From: Planococcus halocryophilus
GTDB lineage: Bacteria > Bacillota > Bacilli > Bacillales_A > Planococcaceae
Reading direction: 5' to 3'
NCBI RefSeq assembly: GCF_022489025.1
Contig: NZ_JAKVTG010000012.1
Coordinates: forward strand, 34,801 to 98,800
DNA length: 64,000 bases
Shown here: in pieces, positions 35,523-43,998 of the stretch
Layout of the letters: each line of letters opens with the position of its first letter
Numbering within the stretch: position 1 is the stretch's first letter
Position numbers and translations under genes: made by a program
Notes under the pieces: model-generated
Told to the model about the DNA's origin: nothing
Databases searched by the model: none
The model's input: only the letters and a program-made list of their open reading frames with translations

Positions 35523-36137
35523 CTATCGATAAAAGCATTTTTTAAGCATGTCGATGTACTTGGAAATTTCTTTTTCCACTGATTGATTATCAAATTTGGT
35601 AACACCTAGTTCGAGATCTCTTCTGAATTCGTCACTGAATTTTTCCATCGTCCACTTGATGATGTTCAACGCTTTTTCTACATCAAGATTTTCTTTAAAA
35701 AGAGAATAATCTATATTGTGCGTATAGACTTGGCTATAAAGCTTTAACGGAAAATCTGGATATTGGTGCATAATCTCTTCAACAGTCGAATCTTTAAAAA
35801 GTAACAGTGAAAAGTCCATTAAGTAGGGATACTTTTGAAAAACTTTAAGTTTTATCATTGATATTTCTTTTAATCGCACGAGAATGTCTTGATTGTTCCA
35901 ATCCAATTCATTGTTAATTTCGTCAGTCATTACTTTAAACGTAAAAAACTTTAAGTACTTATACAGCTTTTCCTTGTTTCCAAAGTAATGGAATAACAGA
36001 CCTTTAGAAATTCCTGCATCTTCAACAATCTTATTGGTTGATGCTTTTTGGAATGTGTTTTTACTAAACTCTTTCATGGCACTATTTAGGATTCGATCTC
36101 TTTTTTCAAGATCTACGTTTTTTAATAAGTCTTCCAC
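35523..36137 (-). CDS. TetR-family regulator of the ABC exporter
   Basis: The N-terminal helix-turn-helix (ILNSAMKEFSKNTFQKAST then AGISKGLLFHYFGNKEKLY) is a standard TetR domain; the C-terminal ligand domain is variable. GTG at 36137 follows GGGGGAG and gives a normal 204 residues, while the longer frame from 36194 would start inside the operator. It is 27 bases upstream of the ABC ATPase, so it should repress the whole operon from the repeats at 36166-36215 until a ligand, probably an exported compound, binds. Confidence 0.85.
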   Translation of the reverse strand: MEDLLKNVDLEKRDRILNSAMKEFSKNTFQKASTNKIVEDAGISKGLLFHYFGNKEKLYKYLKFFTFKVMTDEINNELDWNNQDILVRLKEISMIKLKVFQKYPYLMDFSLLLFKDSTVEEIMHQYPDFPLKLYSQVYTHNIDYSLFKENLDVEKALNIIKWTMEKFSDEFRRDLELGVTKFDNQSVEKEISKYIDMLKKCFYR

Positions 36138-36165
36138 TGGGCTCCCCCTTTTTAACCAAAAAAAT

Positions 36166-36215
36166 TTGACTACTCTGGTCAATCTCATTATCACACGAGT
36201 TGACTACACTGGTCA
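36166..36215. promoter_or_regulatory. Duplicated TetR operator upstream of the ABC exporter operon
   Basis: Two copies of TTGACTACWCTGGTCA (36166-36181 and 36200-36215) are spaced 34 bases start to start. Each has inverted TGAC/GTCA ends. They sit directly upstream of the tetR start, as expected for autoregulation. Confidence 0.75.
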
Positions 36216-36240
36216 GTAATTAACTGAATGTTTCACAAAC

Positions 36241-36270
36241 AAAAAAGAACTTCATTTGAAGTTCTTTTTT
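36241..36270. terminator. Terminator downstream of the SDR gene
   Basis: A 14-bp stem (36241-36254 with 36257-36270) with A- and T-rich ends lies ten bases past the stop codon of the minus-strand reductase gene. Confidence 0.8.
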
Positions 36271-36279
36271 ATGATTTTT

Positions 36280-37104
36280 TTATTCACTTGGTCCGATTAA
36301 ATAGTCGATTAGCTCTTGATTGGTTAGTTGTAAGTTTGCAGGAATGTCGTGTCGGACACTTGTTAAACCAAAATGGCATATTCCAGTGACATTTGGAATC
36401 GACTTTACGTTTAGTTCGACTTTTTTATCCGTAAGCTTTTTTACTAGCTCTTCTATAAATTGCTGATGAATCATCATATCAACAGTTCCGAGGTGAAAGA
36501 TTCCTTCTAACTTATTTTCTATGATGTATTTTAACTGTTTGGCCAATAAGGTGTCGGATAAATGATTGCATGCTAAATTGTCGTATACCTCAAGTTGACC
36601 TTCTTCAATTGCAGATTCGATCCCCTTAAGTCTTGGGGACTGTTTTCCCCATATTTGCGGAATTCTTATTATCACAGCGCGTTCATTTAAAATTTGTGTT
36701 AAACCGTGCTCACAGCTAATTTTAAATTTCCCGTATACAGACTCAGCATTTAGGTTGTCTTCTTCAGAGTGATGTTTAGTGTAATCTCCGTCAAATACGT
36801 TGGCAGTAGAGACGTAATAACAAACCCCGTTCGTTTCTATTAACTCTAATGCCAACTCTTTATGAAATCGTAGTTGCTGGTCAAAGTCCCCTCTTAAACA
36901 CGAAACCACGGCATCAGGATTTACTTTGCGAATGATGTTTTTCAGTTGCTCTAATTCACTAACGTTTAGTTGAAACTGGTTGTTTTCAGGAAGGTCTATA
37001 GGCGATGTGGAATACGTACCGAATATTTCAAAACTTTCTTTGCATTCTTCAACTAACGCTCTTCCCACTAATCCACTGGCTCCCAGTATTAACAATTTAC
37101 TCAT
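36280..37104 (-). CDS. NAD(P)-dependent RmlD-like sugar reductase/epimerase family protein
   Basis: An extended SDR with LLILGASGLVGRALVEE for cofactor binding, a Thr-x-x-Val active-site region (YVSTANVFDG) and Y-x3-K (SVYGKFK). This resembles dTDP-4-dehydrorhamnose reductases. No other sugar-nucleotide genes are near, so the true substrate is unknown. AAGGAGAG is six bases before ATG. It follows the YczE gene by 14 bases and may be co-transcribed with it. Confidence 0.75.
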   Translation of the reverse strand: MSKLLILGASGLVGRALVEECKESFEIFGTYSTSPIDLPENNQFQLNVSELEQLKNIIRKVNPDAVVSCLRGDFDQQLRFHKELALELIETNGVCYYVSTANVFDGDYTKHHSEEDNLNAESVYGKFKISCEHGLTQILNERAVIIRIPQIWGKQSPRLKGIESAIEEGQLEVYDNLACNHLSDTLLAKQLKYIIENKLEGIFHLGTVDMMIHQQFIEELVKKLTDKKVELNVKSIPNVTGICHFGLTSVRHDIPANLQLTNQELIDYLIGPSE

Positions 37105-37118
37105 CTCACACTCTCCTT

Positions 37119-37745
37119 TTATTGATTTGAAGTGACTGGTGGTACAATGACGCGATCGATTGCTTTTGCAATTGGATTCATAAAGATATTAAGCAATAGT
37201 CCTGCAAAACAAACCGTTAATATCGTTCCGATGCCGATTGGCCCTCCGAGTAATAACGCAACAACCAAAAACAACAGATAAATTAACGTTCTTCCAACAA
37301 ATAAATTGGTTTTTGTGATATCTTTCAAGATTAAGGTTAAGCGATCTACTGGAATGGGCGCGAAATTCGTGTGCAAATAAGTTGCGGTTCCTACGCCTAT
37401 TAAAAAAAGACCCACTCCGAAATAGATAGCTTGACCTTGTACCGATTCGACAATTAATAAGTTACTCAACACAAAAAGCCATAGATCAATTCCGATACCT
37501 GTGATAATAGCGGTTACCAAACCTAACACCTCTGGCTTTTGTCTTATTAAAAAAGAGTTACAGCCAATTAATAGAAGAGCTACTATGACTTCCCAGCTTC
37601 CCACTGTAAGACCTACATTACTAGCTAACCCAACTAACACGGCATCAAATGGAGATGTTCCCAAATCTGATTGAATGGTACAGGCAATACCTAAAGTTAA
37701 CAACAAAATACCTATTATATAAAAAATATACTTCAATCGAATCAC
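37119..37745 (-). CDS. YczE-family (YyaS/YitT-like) membrane protein
   Basis: About five to six membrane segments with the family features SDLGTSPFDAVLVGLA near the start and APIPVDRLTLIL in the middle. YczE proteins are of unknown biochemical role. The frame starts with GTG at 37745, where the ribosome site is weak; TTG at 37736 is an alternative. It is divergent from the marR gene, with a MarR-type palindrome between them, so it is likely regulated by that protein. Confidence 0.78.
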   Translation of the reverse strand: MIRLKYIFYIIGILLLTLGIACTIQSDLGTSPFDAVLVGLASNVGLTVGSWEVIVALLLIGCNSFLIRQKPEVLGLVTAIITGIGIDLWLFVLSNLLIVESVQGQAIYFGVGLFLIGVGTATYLHTNFAPIPVDRLTLILKDITKTNLFVGRTLIYLLFLVVALLLGGPIGIGTILTVCFAGLLLNIFMNPIAKAIDRVIVPPVTSNQ

Positions 37746-37760
37746 TTCTTTAAATATATT

Positions 37761-37782
37761 TTTTGTTGCAAATGCAACAAAA
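37761..37782. promoter_or_regulatory. MarR-type palindromic operator
   Basis: Arms TTTTGTTGCA (37761-37770) and TGCAACAAAA (37773-37782) form a perfect 10-bp inverted repeat with a 2-base centre. This is a TTGCA-type MarR site between the divergent yczE and marR genes; a TATACT -10 box follows at 37799 for the marR side. Confidence 0.8.
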
Positions 37783-37850
37783 TTAAGTTAAGTTCAATAT
37801 ATACTATGTTTGATGACATTAGCAATAGAAATTTGACTGGAGAGAAATGT

Positions 37851-38303
37851 ATGAAAGATATTTTGCGCGAAATCGGTATGATTGCACGGGCCTTAGATTC
37901 AATAAGCAATATCGAATTTAAAGAACTGGATTTAACAAAGGGGCAATACTTATACGTGGTCCGCATTTGTGAAAATCCAGGAATGATTCAAGAACAGTTA
38001 TTGGACATGATCAAAGTAGATCGCTCAACAGCTACTCGTGCTCTACAAAAGCTTGAGAAAAATGGCTTTATCGAGAAAAAGGACGATCCATCTAATAAAA
38101 AGAACAAAAAACTATATCCAACTGAAAAAGGAAAAACGGTCTACCCCATCATTATAAGAGAAAATGTCTATTCCAATCGTGTTGCTTTGCAAGGTTTTTC
38201 AAAAGCAGATGAACAAGCTACACTTGATATTCTTCAGCAAATCCGAAAAAACATTGAAAAAGATTGGGACCTTGTGAAAAAAGGAAATAAACGGAATTAT
38301 TAG
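37851..38303 (+). CDS. MarR-family transcriptional regulator
   Basis: A winged helix of the MarR type is clear: GMIQEQLLDMIKVDRSTATRALQKLEKNGFIEKKDDPSNKKNKKLYPTEKG (given as segments: recognition helix RSTATRALQKLEKNGF and wing DDPSNKK). The N-terminal helices are for dimerisation. The ATG at 37806 is too near the -10 box; ATG at 37851 follows GGAGAG. It is 24 bases upstream of a GNAT gene and divergent from yczE, with a palindromic operator between, so it probably represses both units. Confidence 0.88.
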   Translation: MKDILREIGMIARALDSISNIEFKELDLTKGQYLYVVRICENPGMIQEQLLDMIKVDRSTATRALQKLEKNGFIEKKDDPSNKKNKKLYPTEKGKTVYPIIIRENVYSNRVALQGFSKADEQATLDILQQIRKNIEKDWDLVKKGNKRNY

Positions 38304-38843
<540 letters not shown>

Positions 38844-38865
38844 TAGAAAGATAAAACTAAAAAGC

Positions 38866-38903
38866 AAAGGGTGGCTGAAATAGAACTATTTCAGCCACCC
38901 TTT
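38866..38903. terminator. Terminator between convergent GNAT genes
   Basis: An almost perfect 17-18 bp stem (38866-38883 with 38886-38903) with a four-base GAAC-type turn lies between two convergent genes. Confidence 0.85.
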
Positions 38904-38928
38904 CTTCTTCTCTATCTATTAAATATAA

Positions 38929-39390
38929 CTATAACTTTAGTTTCATTCCTTCATGAGAGGCTACAAACCCAAGGCGTTCGTAAAATCTCAAAGCATCTGT
39001 TCTTTTTTTATCTGTAGTCAATTGTACTAAATGACACCCTCGATCTTTTGCACGTTGAATCGCCCATTGGATAAGCTGTGTTCCAACACCTTTCCCCCGT
39101 ACTGAAGGAGAAGTTCGAACGCCTTCAATTGTAGCTCTCCACCCTCCTTGATATGTTATGTATGGTGTAAATGTAATTTGTTGTACGCCAATAATTTCAT
39201 GTTCTATACAGGCAACCACCAATTCATTATTGGGATCCTTTGAAATTGCATGGAAGGCTTCGATATAGCCAGAAGGTAAAGGTTGCTCGTAATGTTCTCG
39301 TTGACTGCCTAATGGATCATTAGCAAGCATTTCAACAATTATTTCTAAATCCTCACGTGTCGCCAGTCTGAATCTAATTGCTTCTGTCAT
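38929..39390 (-). CDS. GNAT-family N-acetyltransferase
   Basis: Motif A is GVRTSPSVRGKGVGTQLIQW and the C-terminal part is RTDALRFYERLGFVASHEGMKL, standard for small GNAT enzymes of about 150 residues. The acceptor is unknown. The in-frame ATG at 39399 overlaps the ribosome site; ATG at 39390 is eight bases after AAAGAGA. Single gene. Confidence 0.85.
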   Translation of the reverse strand: MTEAIRFRLATREDLEIIVEMLANDPLGSQREHYEQPLPSGYIEAFHAISKDPNNELVVACIEHEIIGVQQITFTPYITYQGGWRATIEGVRTSPSVRGKGVGTQLIQWAIQRAKDRGCHLVQLTTDKKRTDALRFYERLGFVASHEGMKLKL

Positions 39391-39445
39391 TCGAATCATC
39401 TCTTTCTTTTGGCTGATTTGTGTAAAGCAGAAAAGAAGTAAGTTA

Positions 39446-39926
39446 TTATTTAATCACTTTCCATTTCCCCCACACCATAATCGTTGCAGCTAAAGCAGTT
39501 ATGATACTTGCAGTGAAAAATCCAAACGCATAAGTCGGTATGTTTTGTAATGGTACTCGGTCATTTATTTCAAAAAACAAAAAATAGACACCAATACCAA
39601 TTCCATCAACATCTGTTCCGATAGACCTTAAATCCATTCCTTTGCTAAACAATAAAATAGTTGCGATTAGAAGAACAACAACACTAATCCAGTAATAAGT
39701 AATTTTCAAATCAATCTCTCCTTTTAGAAAAGTAGAAATTACTCGCGGAATAAATAATGGAACCACATACCAAAATCCAAAAAGAGGCATTAAATTTAGA
39801 TAAGAAAAAAATCGAGTAAATCGCATGACCTAATAGAGCCCAACCATAAAATTCATGACTTATTTTAATCGCTTTGTTCTGTCCTTGTTTCTGCTTTATT
39901 GTCGGCCGAGCGTTTTCAAAAAACAA
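39446..39926 (-). pseudogene. Membrane protein gene split by a homopolymer frameshift
   Basis: Two overlapping minus-strand frames together look like one small membrane protein. The upstream part starts with TTG at 39926 (GAGGG six bases before) and reads FFENARPTIKQK to WALLGHAIYSIF. The downstream frame supplies the hydrophobic remainder from FSYLNLMPLFGFWYVV to MVWGKWKVIK. They meet at a run of seven T (minus strand, near 39810-39816); with six T the frame would be continuous, about 158 residues. The downstream frame has no ribosome site of its own. It is either a real inactivating insertion or a sequencing error. No family was recognised. Confidence 0.55.
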
Positions 39927-39944
39927 TAATATCCCTCTTTCCAA

Positions 39945-40204
39945 AGATCTAAACGATTAATTGGTGTTTGGTTCAAATGCCCGTACTTCGTGTTGTTTTG
40001 TATTTCTGAAGAAATTCAGTAACACATTCCCTCTATATCCCATTTAGTTTACTTTACCAGAAAAAATACTTACCAGTCTTTATTATAAGATAAAATTTAG
40101 CTGCTCACTATTGTTCACTGTATTTTTTTCCCAGCCTCTATGTTAAAATTTTCATAAGGTATTAACCATTTAAAAGATTTTAGTAGAAAGGACGTGAAAC
40201 TAAC
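39945..40204. other. Intergenic region, no gene seen
   Basis: About 260 bases between the frameshifted gene and the small gene at 40205. No coding frame with a ribosome site and no hairpin of note were found. Confidence 0.4.
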
Positions 40205-40378
40205 ATGTGGATTTTTATAGTTCCCATTGCGTCACTAATTTCACTTGGCGCACTAATTGAATGGAAGCGAAAAAAAAGAAATGATACTTCTCACAATGCC
40301 ATCAATCCTCATACTAGACCTGGCGAAAGCTCTAATTACCAAATGGGGGATAATCATTATACGAGCGGTGGAGAATAA
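40205..40378 (+). CDS. Small single-helix membrane protein (57 residues)
   Basis: An ATG at 40205 opens a 57-codon frame. The first 19 residues (MWIFIVPIASLISLGALIE) form one membrane segment, followed by a basic KRKKR stop-transfer and a polar tail rich in Asn, His and Ser. The AAAGGA site is 12 bases upstream, a little far. Small proteins of this shape are common in Bacillales but the function is unknown. The amino acid pattern (helix, positive residues inside) supports a real gene. Confidence 0.55.
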   Translation: MWIFIVPIASLISLGALIEWKRKKRNDTSHNAINPHTRPGESSNYQMGDNHYTSGGE

Positions 40379-40464
40379 TTTCACGGATCATGAAGTCTTC
40401 GATTTCGAAATAAGTTAAGAAGTCGAGGTGGATCGTAGACCACTGACCAGCTATAACTTTAAAT

Positions 40465-40511
40465 AAAGAGAGAGAGCCGAGACTATACATGTAGCCTTGG
40501 TTCTCTCTTTT
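40465..40511. terminator. Imperfect hairpin upstream of the anti-sigma gene end
   Basis: AAAGAGAGA and TCTCTCTTT arms (about 40465-40511) form an imperfect stem ending in TTTT on the plus strand. It could terminate the small gene at 40205 or the anti-sigma gene ending at 40541. Confidence 0.5.
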
Positions 40512-40540
40512 GGATACAAGTGAATTTCGCTTTCAGCAGT

Positions 40541-41389
40541 TCAACCAATTTGAAGTTCCATCGGTTTCATGATTCTCTTTTGGTAACTCCATATAGCAAA
40601 AATAAACAAAGTGATCAAACCAAATGCGAGGGGCAAAGAAAATAACTCCCAAACTTTAAGAGAATAGTATTTTGTTTGATGGGCATTTTCGACGGTTTGT
40701 AAATATGCGTTTTTGTATTCAAATTGGACCAAACTCTCTCCGCTAGCCATCACAATTGTGCCAATGTCATAATCATTTGAAACAATCGGTTCCGTAATTT
40801 CTCCATTTTCACCTACAAAAAGCAATGCTTTTTCATAATCAATAGGAAACATCGCACTGGGCTCTGCTGGCAACGAACTATTATCTCCTACATCTTCTTT
40901 AACGAATACGGCAATATGTTGCAGTTGTTCTTCGTACTGATCAAATACAGTTTGTAATGCTGTTTTGTCAGGCATTCCTTCTACTGATAATGCCGCAATG
41001 GCCTTATCCATAATCTCTTGACGTTGTTGTTCTACTCTCTCAGCTTCTTGTTGATTTTCTTGCCATGGGATGAAATTGTTAAAAGAGAATGCTAAAAGAA
41101 CAATGGTAATTAACAGTGAAATCCAAAAAGAAGCCTTTAAGAATTGCGAAAAGTTGCCTTGGGCCTTTAATAAATTTGATACTTTTTCAAACGGTTTTTT
41201 CTGCTCTATTCGACTTGGCAGTTCGACTTTTTCTCCATCATTCAATTCCGCTCTCATCTGCTGCCATATGTGAGAACATGACGCACAATCCTTTACATGC
41301 TGTTCGATAAATCCTTTGCTTTCATCACTGCATAGCTGATCGATGTAAGATGGCATTAAATCACGGACTATGTAACATTCATTTTTCAT
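40541..41389 (-). CDS. Zinc-finger (zf-HC2) membrane anti-sigma factor
   Basis: The N-terminus holds the zinc-binding anti-sigma motif H-x3-C-x2-C (HVKDCASC at about residues 31-38) inside MPSYIDQLCSDESKGFIEQH. A membrane helix follows near residues 90-110, then an outer domain and a second helix near the C-terminus. It should hold the ECF sigma factor encoded directly upstream at the membrane until a signal arrives. The gap to the sigma gene is 19 bases. The signal is unknown. Confidence 0.88.
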   Translation of the reverse strand: MKNECYIVRDLMPSYIDQLCSDESKGFIEQHVKDCASCSHIWQQMRAELNDGEKVELPSRIEQKKPFEKVSNLLKAQGNFSQFLKASFWISLLITIVLLAFSFNNFIPWQENQQEAERVEQQRQEIMDKAIAALSVEGMPDKTALQTVFDQYEEQLQHIAVFVKEDVGDNSSLPAEPSAMFPIDYEKALLFVGENGEITEPIVSNDYDIGTIVMASGESLVQFEYKNAYLQTVENAHQTKYYSLKVWELFSLPLAFGLITLFIFAIWSYQKRIMKPMELQIG

Positions 41390-41408
41390 AGACAGTTCCT
41401 CGCTCTCT

Positions 41409-41861
41409 CTACTTTAATTTTGCTCTGTAAAAAGACACTCTGGCCCAGTTTTCGTTTCGTTGATGAATTTCACCAATTTCTTTAAAAGACAAGTCTCCTA
41501 AAAGTCGCAGCAATACAATCTCCTTATAAGGCTCTTCAAGAAAATGAACCATACGGAAAAGTTCAATCTTGTTTTCACTAGCGATTAAATCTCGCTCTAA
41601 AGACTTTGCTTGATCTTCAGTATGTAGTTGATTAACTTGTTTGACTTGCTTGTCGACGTACTTATAATAAGTATGTTTAGCAATTTGACAGAGCCAAACC
41701 GACATTTTACATTCGCCATTGTAATTGTTAATTGAGCGAATCGCTTGATAAAAGGCTTCTTGCGTCAATTCTTCTGCTATATCCACATTCCGGCAAAGTG
41801 AAATCAAGTATTTATAGACCTGCTCTGCGTGTTGTTCATATATTTCCGTAAGTTCATCCAC
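41409..41861 (-). CDS. ECF-type RNA polymerase sigma factor
   Basis: Region 2 reads VYKYLISLCRNVDIAEELTQEAFYQAIRSI and region 4 reads LGDLSFKEIGEIHQRNENWARVSFYRAK (segments of longer stretches: DIAEELTQEAF and SFKEIGEIHQRN are diagnostic). Length is about 150 residues, normal for ECF sigma. ATG at 41879 overlaps the AAAGGAGG site, so GTG at 41861 is the likely start. A SigA-like TTGAAA/TATATT pair is visible upstream; no clear ECF autoregulatory AAC-N16-CGT promoter was found. The membrane anti-sigma gene follows. Confidence 0.88.
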   Translation of the reverse strand: MDELTEIYEQHAEQVYKYLISLCRNVDIAEELTQEAFYQAIRSINNYNGECKMSVWLCQIAKHTYYKYVDKQVKQVNQLHTEDQAKSLERDLIASENKIELFRMVHFLEEPYKEIVLLRLLGDLSFKEIGEIHQRNENWARVSFYRAKLK

Positions 41862-41879
41862 ACTTCTACCTCCTTTCAC

Positions 41880-42118
41880 GTTATATATCTGAAAAATATA
41901 GATTTCGTTACAAGATTTTCAAAGTTTTTCTAATTTATTTATTTTAACATTTGTTCCAAACGCTTTGAAATGTGCACTAGTTTATTAGAGGAGAAAAGAA
42001 TGACAACCTAGTAAACCCAGGAATTCCTCCTTTACTTATTCATAGCCGTTTGCTTCAATTGTTTAATAAGATTATTTACCCACACCATATTTGACTAACA
42101 AGGGAGACGTGACTTTGT
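41880..42118. other. Intergenic region with a stop-interrupted mini-ORF
   Basis: The region upstream of the sigma gene contains, on the plus strand, an ATG at 42000 with a good AGAGGAG site. Codons 4 and 5 are both stops (TAG TAA), but the same frame continues to 42098 as a hydrophobic stretch (EFLLYLFIAVCFNCLIRLF). It may be the relic of a small membrane protein gene. Confidence 0.35.
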
Positions 42119-42550
42119 GTGACAGACTACGATGTTTATTTTGCTGTTAGTATTTTTATTTACTTGTATATTTACATTGTGTTGCATGTTTTAGTGGAGT
42201 TTGTCATAAGAAAAATGTTGAAACTGGAAACACTAAGAGAAACTCCCTACTCTCGCATCAATTGGGCTGTTTCAATTCTTCGCACGATTAACCTTTTAGG
42301 TGTATTGCTATTAATGTATCCATTTGTTTACTCTTTTGTTTTGTTTATGTTGGTTTTCGACAATGCCTTTGCTATTGAATTGATATTTTTGATAAAGCGG
42401 GCGACACTCGCTTCTTGGGTAATTTTAGTGTTCTTTAAAATTTTTTATGAGTACAAGTATTTGAATATTGAAAGTGCATGGGTCACCTATTTATTTAATA
42501 TTCCTGTCATTGCCTCAGTTTTGCTAATCGATTCGATCCTGTACTATTGA
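42119..42550 (+). CDS. Hypothetical membrane protein
   Basis: The 143-residue protein has about four membrane helices with many Tyr, Phe and Ile and no recognisable motif. It starts with GTG at 42119; an AAGGGAG site lies ten bases upstream. No homologous family was recognised. It precedes the MFS gene by 89 bases and could be in its transcript, but nothing else links them. Confidence 0.55.
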   Translation: MTDYDVYFAVSIFIYLYIYIVLHVLVEFVIRKMLKLETLRETPYSRINWAVSILRTINLLGVLLLMYPFVYSFVLFMLVFDNAFAIELIFLIKRATLASWVILVFFKIFYEYKYLNIESAWVTYLFNIPVIASVLLIDSILYY

Positions 42551-42639
42551 TATACTAAATACTCGACCGCAAAGTGAACAGTAAAAATAGATGAATAAAA
42601 AAATAACAAAAAGAAAACCTTTTGTTGAAGGTGGGAATT

Positions 42640-43875
42640 ATGAAAACTGTACAAATTGGCATCAAAGAAAATTTACTGAATTTCATCCTGTTAGTTGTAA
42701 CAAACTTTTTTGTGGGGTCTATGGTTGGCTTAGAAAGAACCATCCTCCCAATTATCGGCGAAGAAGATTTCGGCTTAGTCTCCACAAGCGCGGCATTATC
42801 CTTCATCATTAGTTTTGGATTCTCAAAAGCTATTGTAAACTATTTCGCAGGAGCCATCGCCGACCGATTTGGAAGGAAAAAAGTCTTACTTGTGGGTTGG
42901 AGTGTGGGGTTACTCGTCCCTTTACTGGTGATCTTCGCAAGCTCATGGTGGATGATTGTAGTCGCGAATATTTTCTTAGGTATTAATCAGGGACTTACGT
43001 GGTCTATGACTGTGAACATGAAAATTGATTTAGCAAAACCTACTCAACGAGGGTTCGCTGTTGGGTTTAATGAATTTGCAGGGTATACGGGAGTAGCGGT
43101 TATGGCAGCTGTTTCAGGTTTTATTGCTTCGAGTTATTCAAACCGACCAGAACCTTTTTATATCGGAATTGTCATTGTCGTAATTGGCTTTGCTTTGTCG
43201 CTAATTGTAAAAGATACTCAAGCACACATTAAATTACAAGCTAGCACCTCTACTAAAAATACGACACTTTCAGCGGCAGATATTTTTAAAAATACAACTT
43301 ATAAAAATAAAAATTTATCTATCCTCACTTTTTCAGGACTGAGTACAAATCTGAAAGATGGTATGGCTTGGGGACTGTTTCCGATATTTTTTGCAAGCGT
43401 TGGGCTCAGCTTATCGCAAATCGGATTACTGGTTGCTATTTATCCGGCTTCCTGGGGCTTTTTCCAACTCTTCACAGGTTTTCTTAGCGATAAAATTGGC
43501 AGAAAAAAGTTGATTGTTGGTGGCATGTGGCTACAAGCCATTTCATTATGGATGATCTTACTCGTGAATGAATACAATACGTGGATCGTTGCAGCTATCC
43601 TGTTAGGTGTTGGAACTGCGATGGTTTATCCCACATTGCAAGCTTCTATAAGCGATATCGCAGATCCGTCATGGAGAGCTTCTTCAATGGGAGTTTATCG
43701 TTTTTGGAGAGATAGTGGATATGCTTTTGGGGCATTATTTGCCGGCATATTGACGGATTTACTAAATGTCGGTTGGGCTATCGGGTTAGTCGCTATCTTG
43801 CCTTTGAGTGCTGGAATAATCGCAGCAATTCGCTTACGCGAGACTTTGCCTAGTTTATCTAAAGAAAATAGTTAA
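42640..43875 (+). CDS. Major facilitator superfamily transporter
   Basis: Twelve membrane segments with the MFS A-motif in loop 2-3 (GAIADRFGRKKVLLVGW) and its repeat in loop 8-9 (GFLSDKIGRKKLIVGG). Length (412) is normal. TTG at 42622 is in frame, but ATG at 42640 lies five bases after AAGGTGG and is preferred. The substrate is not predictable. A strong terminator follows. Confidence 0.9.
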   Translation: MKTVQIGIKENLLNFILLVVTNFFVGSMVGLERTILPIIGEEDFGLVSTSAALSFIISFGFSKAIVNYFAGAIADRFGRKKVLLVGWSVGLLVPLLVIFASSWWMIVVANIFLGINQGLTWSMTVNMKIDLAKPTQRGFAVGFNEFAGYTGVAVMAAVSGFIASSYSNRPEPFYIGIVIVVIGFALSLIVKDTQAHIKLQASTSTKNTTLSAADIFKNTTYKNKNLSILTFSGLSTNLKDGMAWGLFPIFFASVGLSLSQIGLLVAIYPASWGFFQLFTGFLSDKIGRKKLIVGGMWLQAISLWMILLVNEYNTWIVAAILLGVGTAMVYPTLQASISDIADPSWRASSMGVYRFWRDSGYAFGALFAGILTDLLNVGWAIGLVAILPLSAGIIAAIRLRETLPSLSKENS

Positions 43876-43933
43876 AGTGTAGCTGAGTCAATAGAATGCA
43901 ATTCCATGGCTTTTACACAACATCTCTACACAG

Positions 43934-43967
43934 AAAAAAGAGGCTCTTTATTGAGAGCCTCTTTTTT
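43934..43967. terminator. Terminator between the MFS and CtaG genes
   Basis: A 14-bp perfect stem (43934-43947 with 43954-43967) flanked by runs of A and T lies between convergent genes and can serve both. Confidence 0.9.
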
Positions 43968-43998
43968 CTACGCATTTGTTTTTAGTTTACAACTATAT

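Noticed and set aside
41862..41935. Possible ECF autoregulated promoter upstream of the sigma gene (TGTAAC element)
   Set aside because: No CGT-type -10 element at 16-17 bases; a SigA-like TTGAAA/TATATT pair fits the spacing better.
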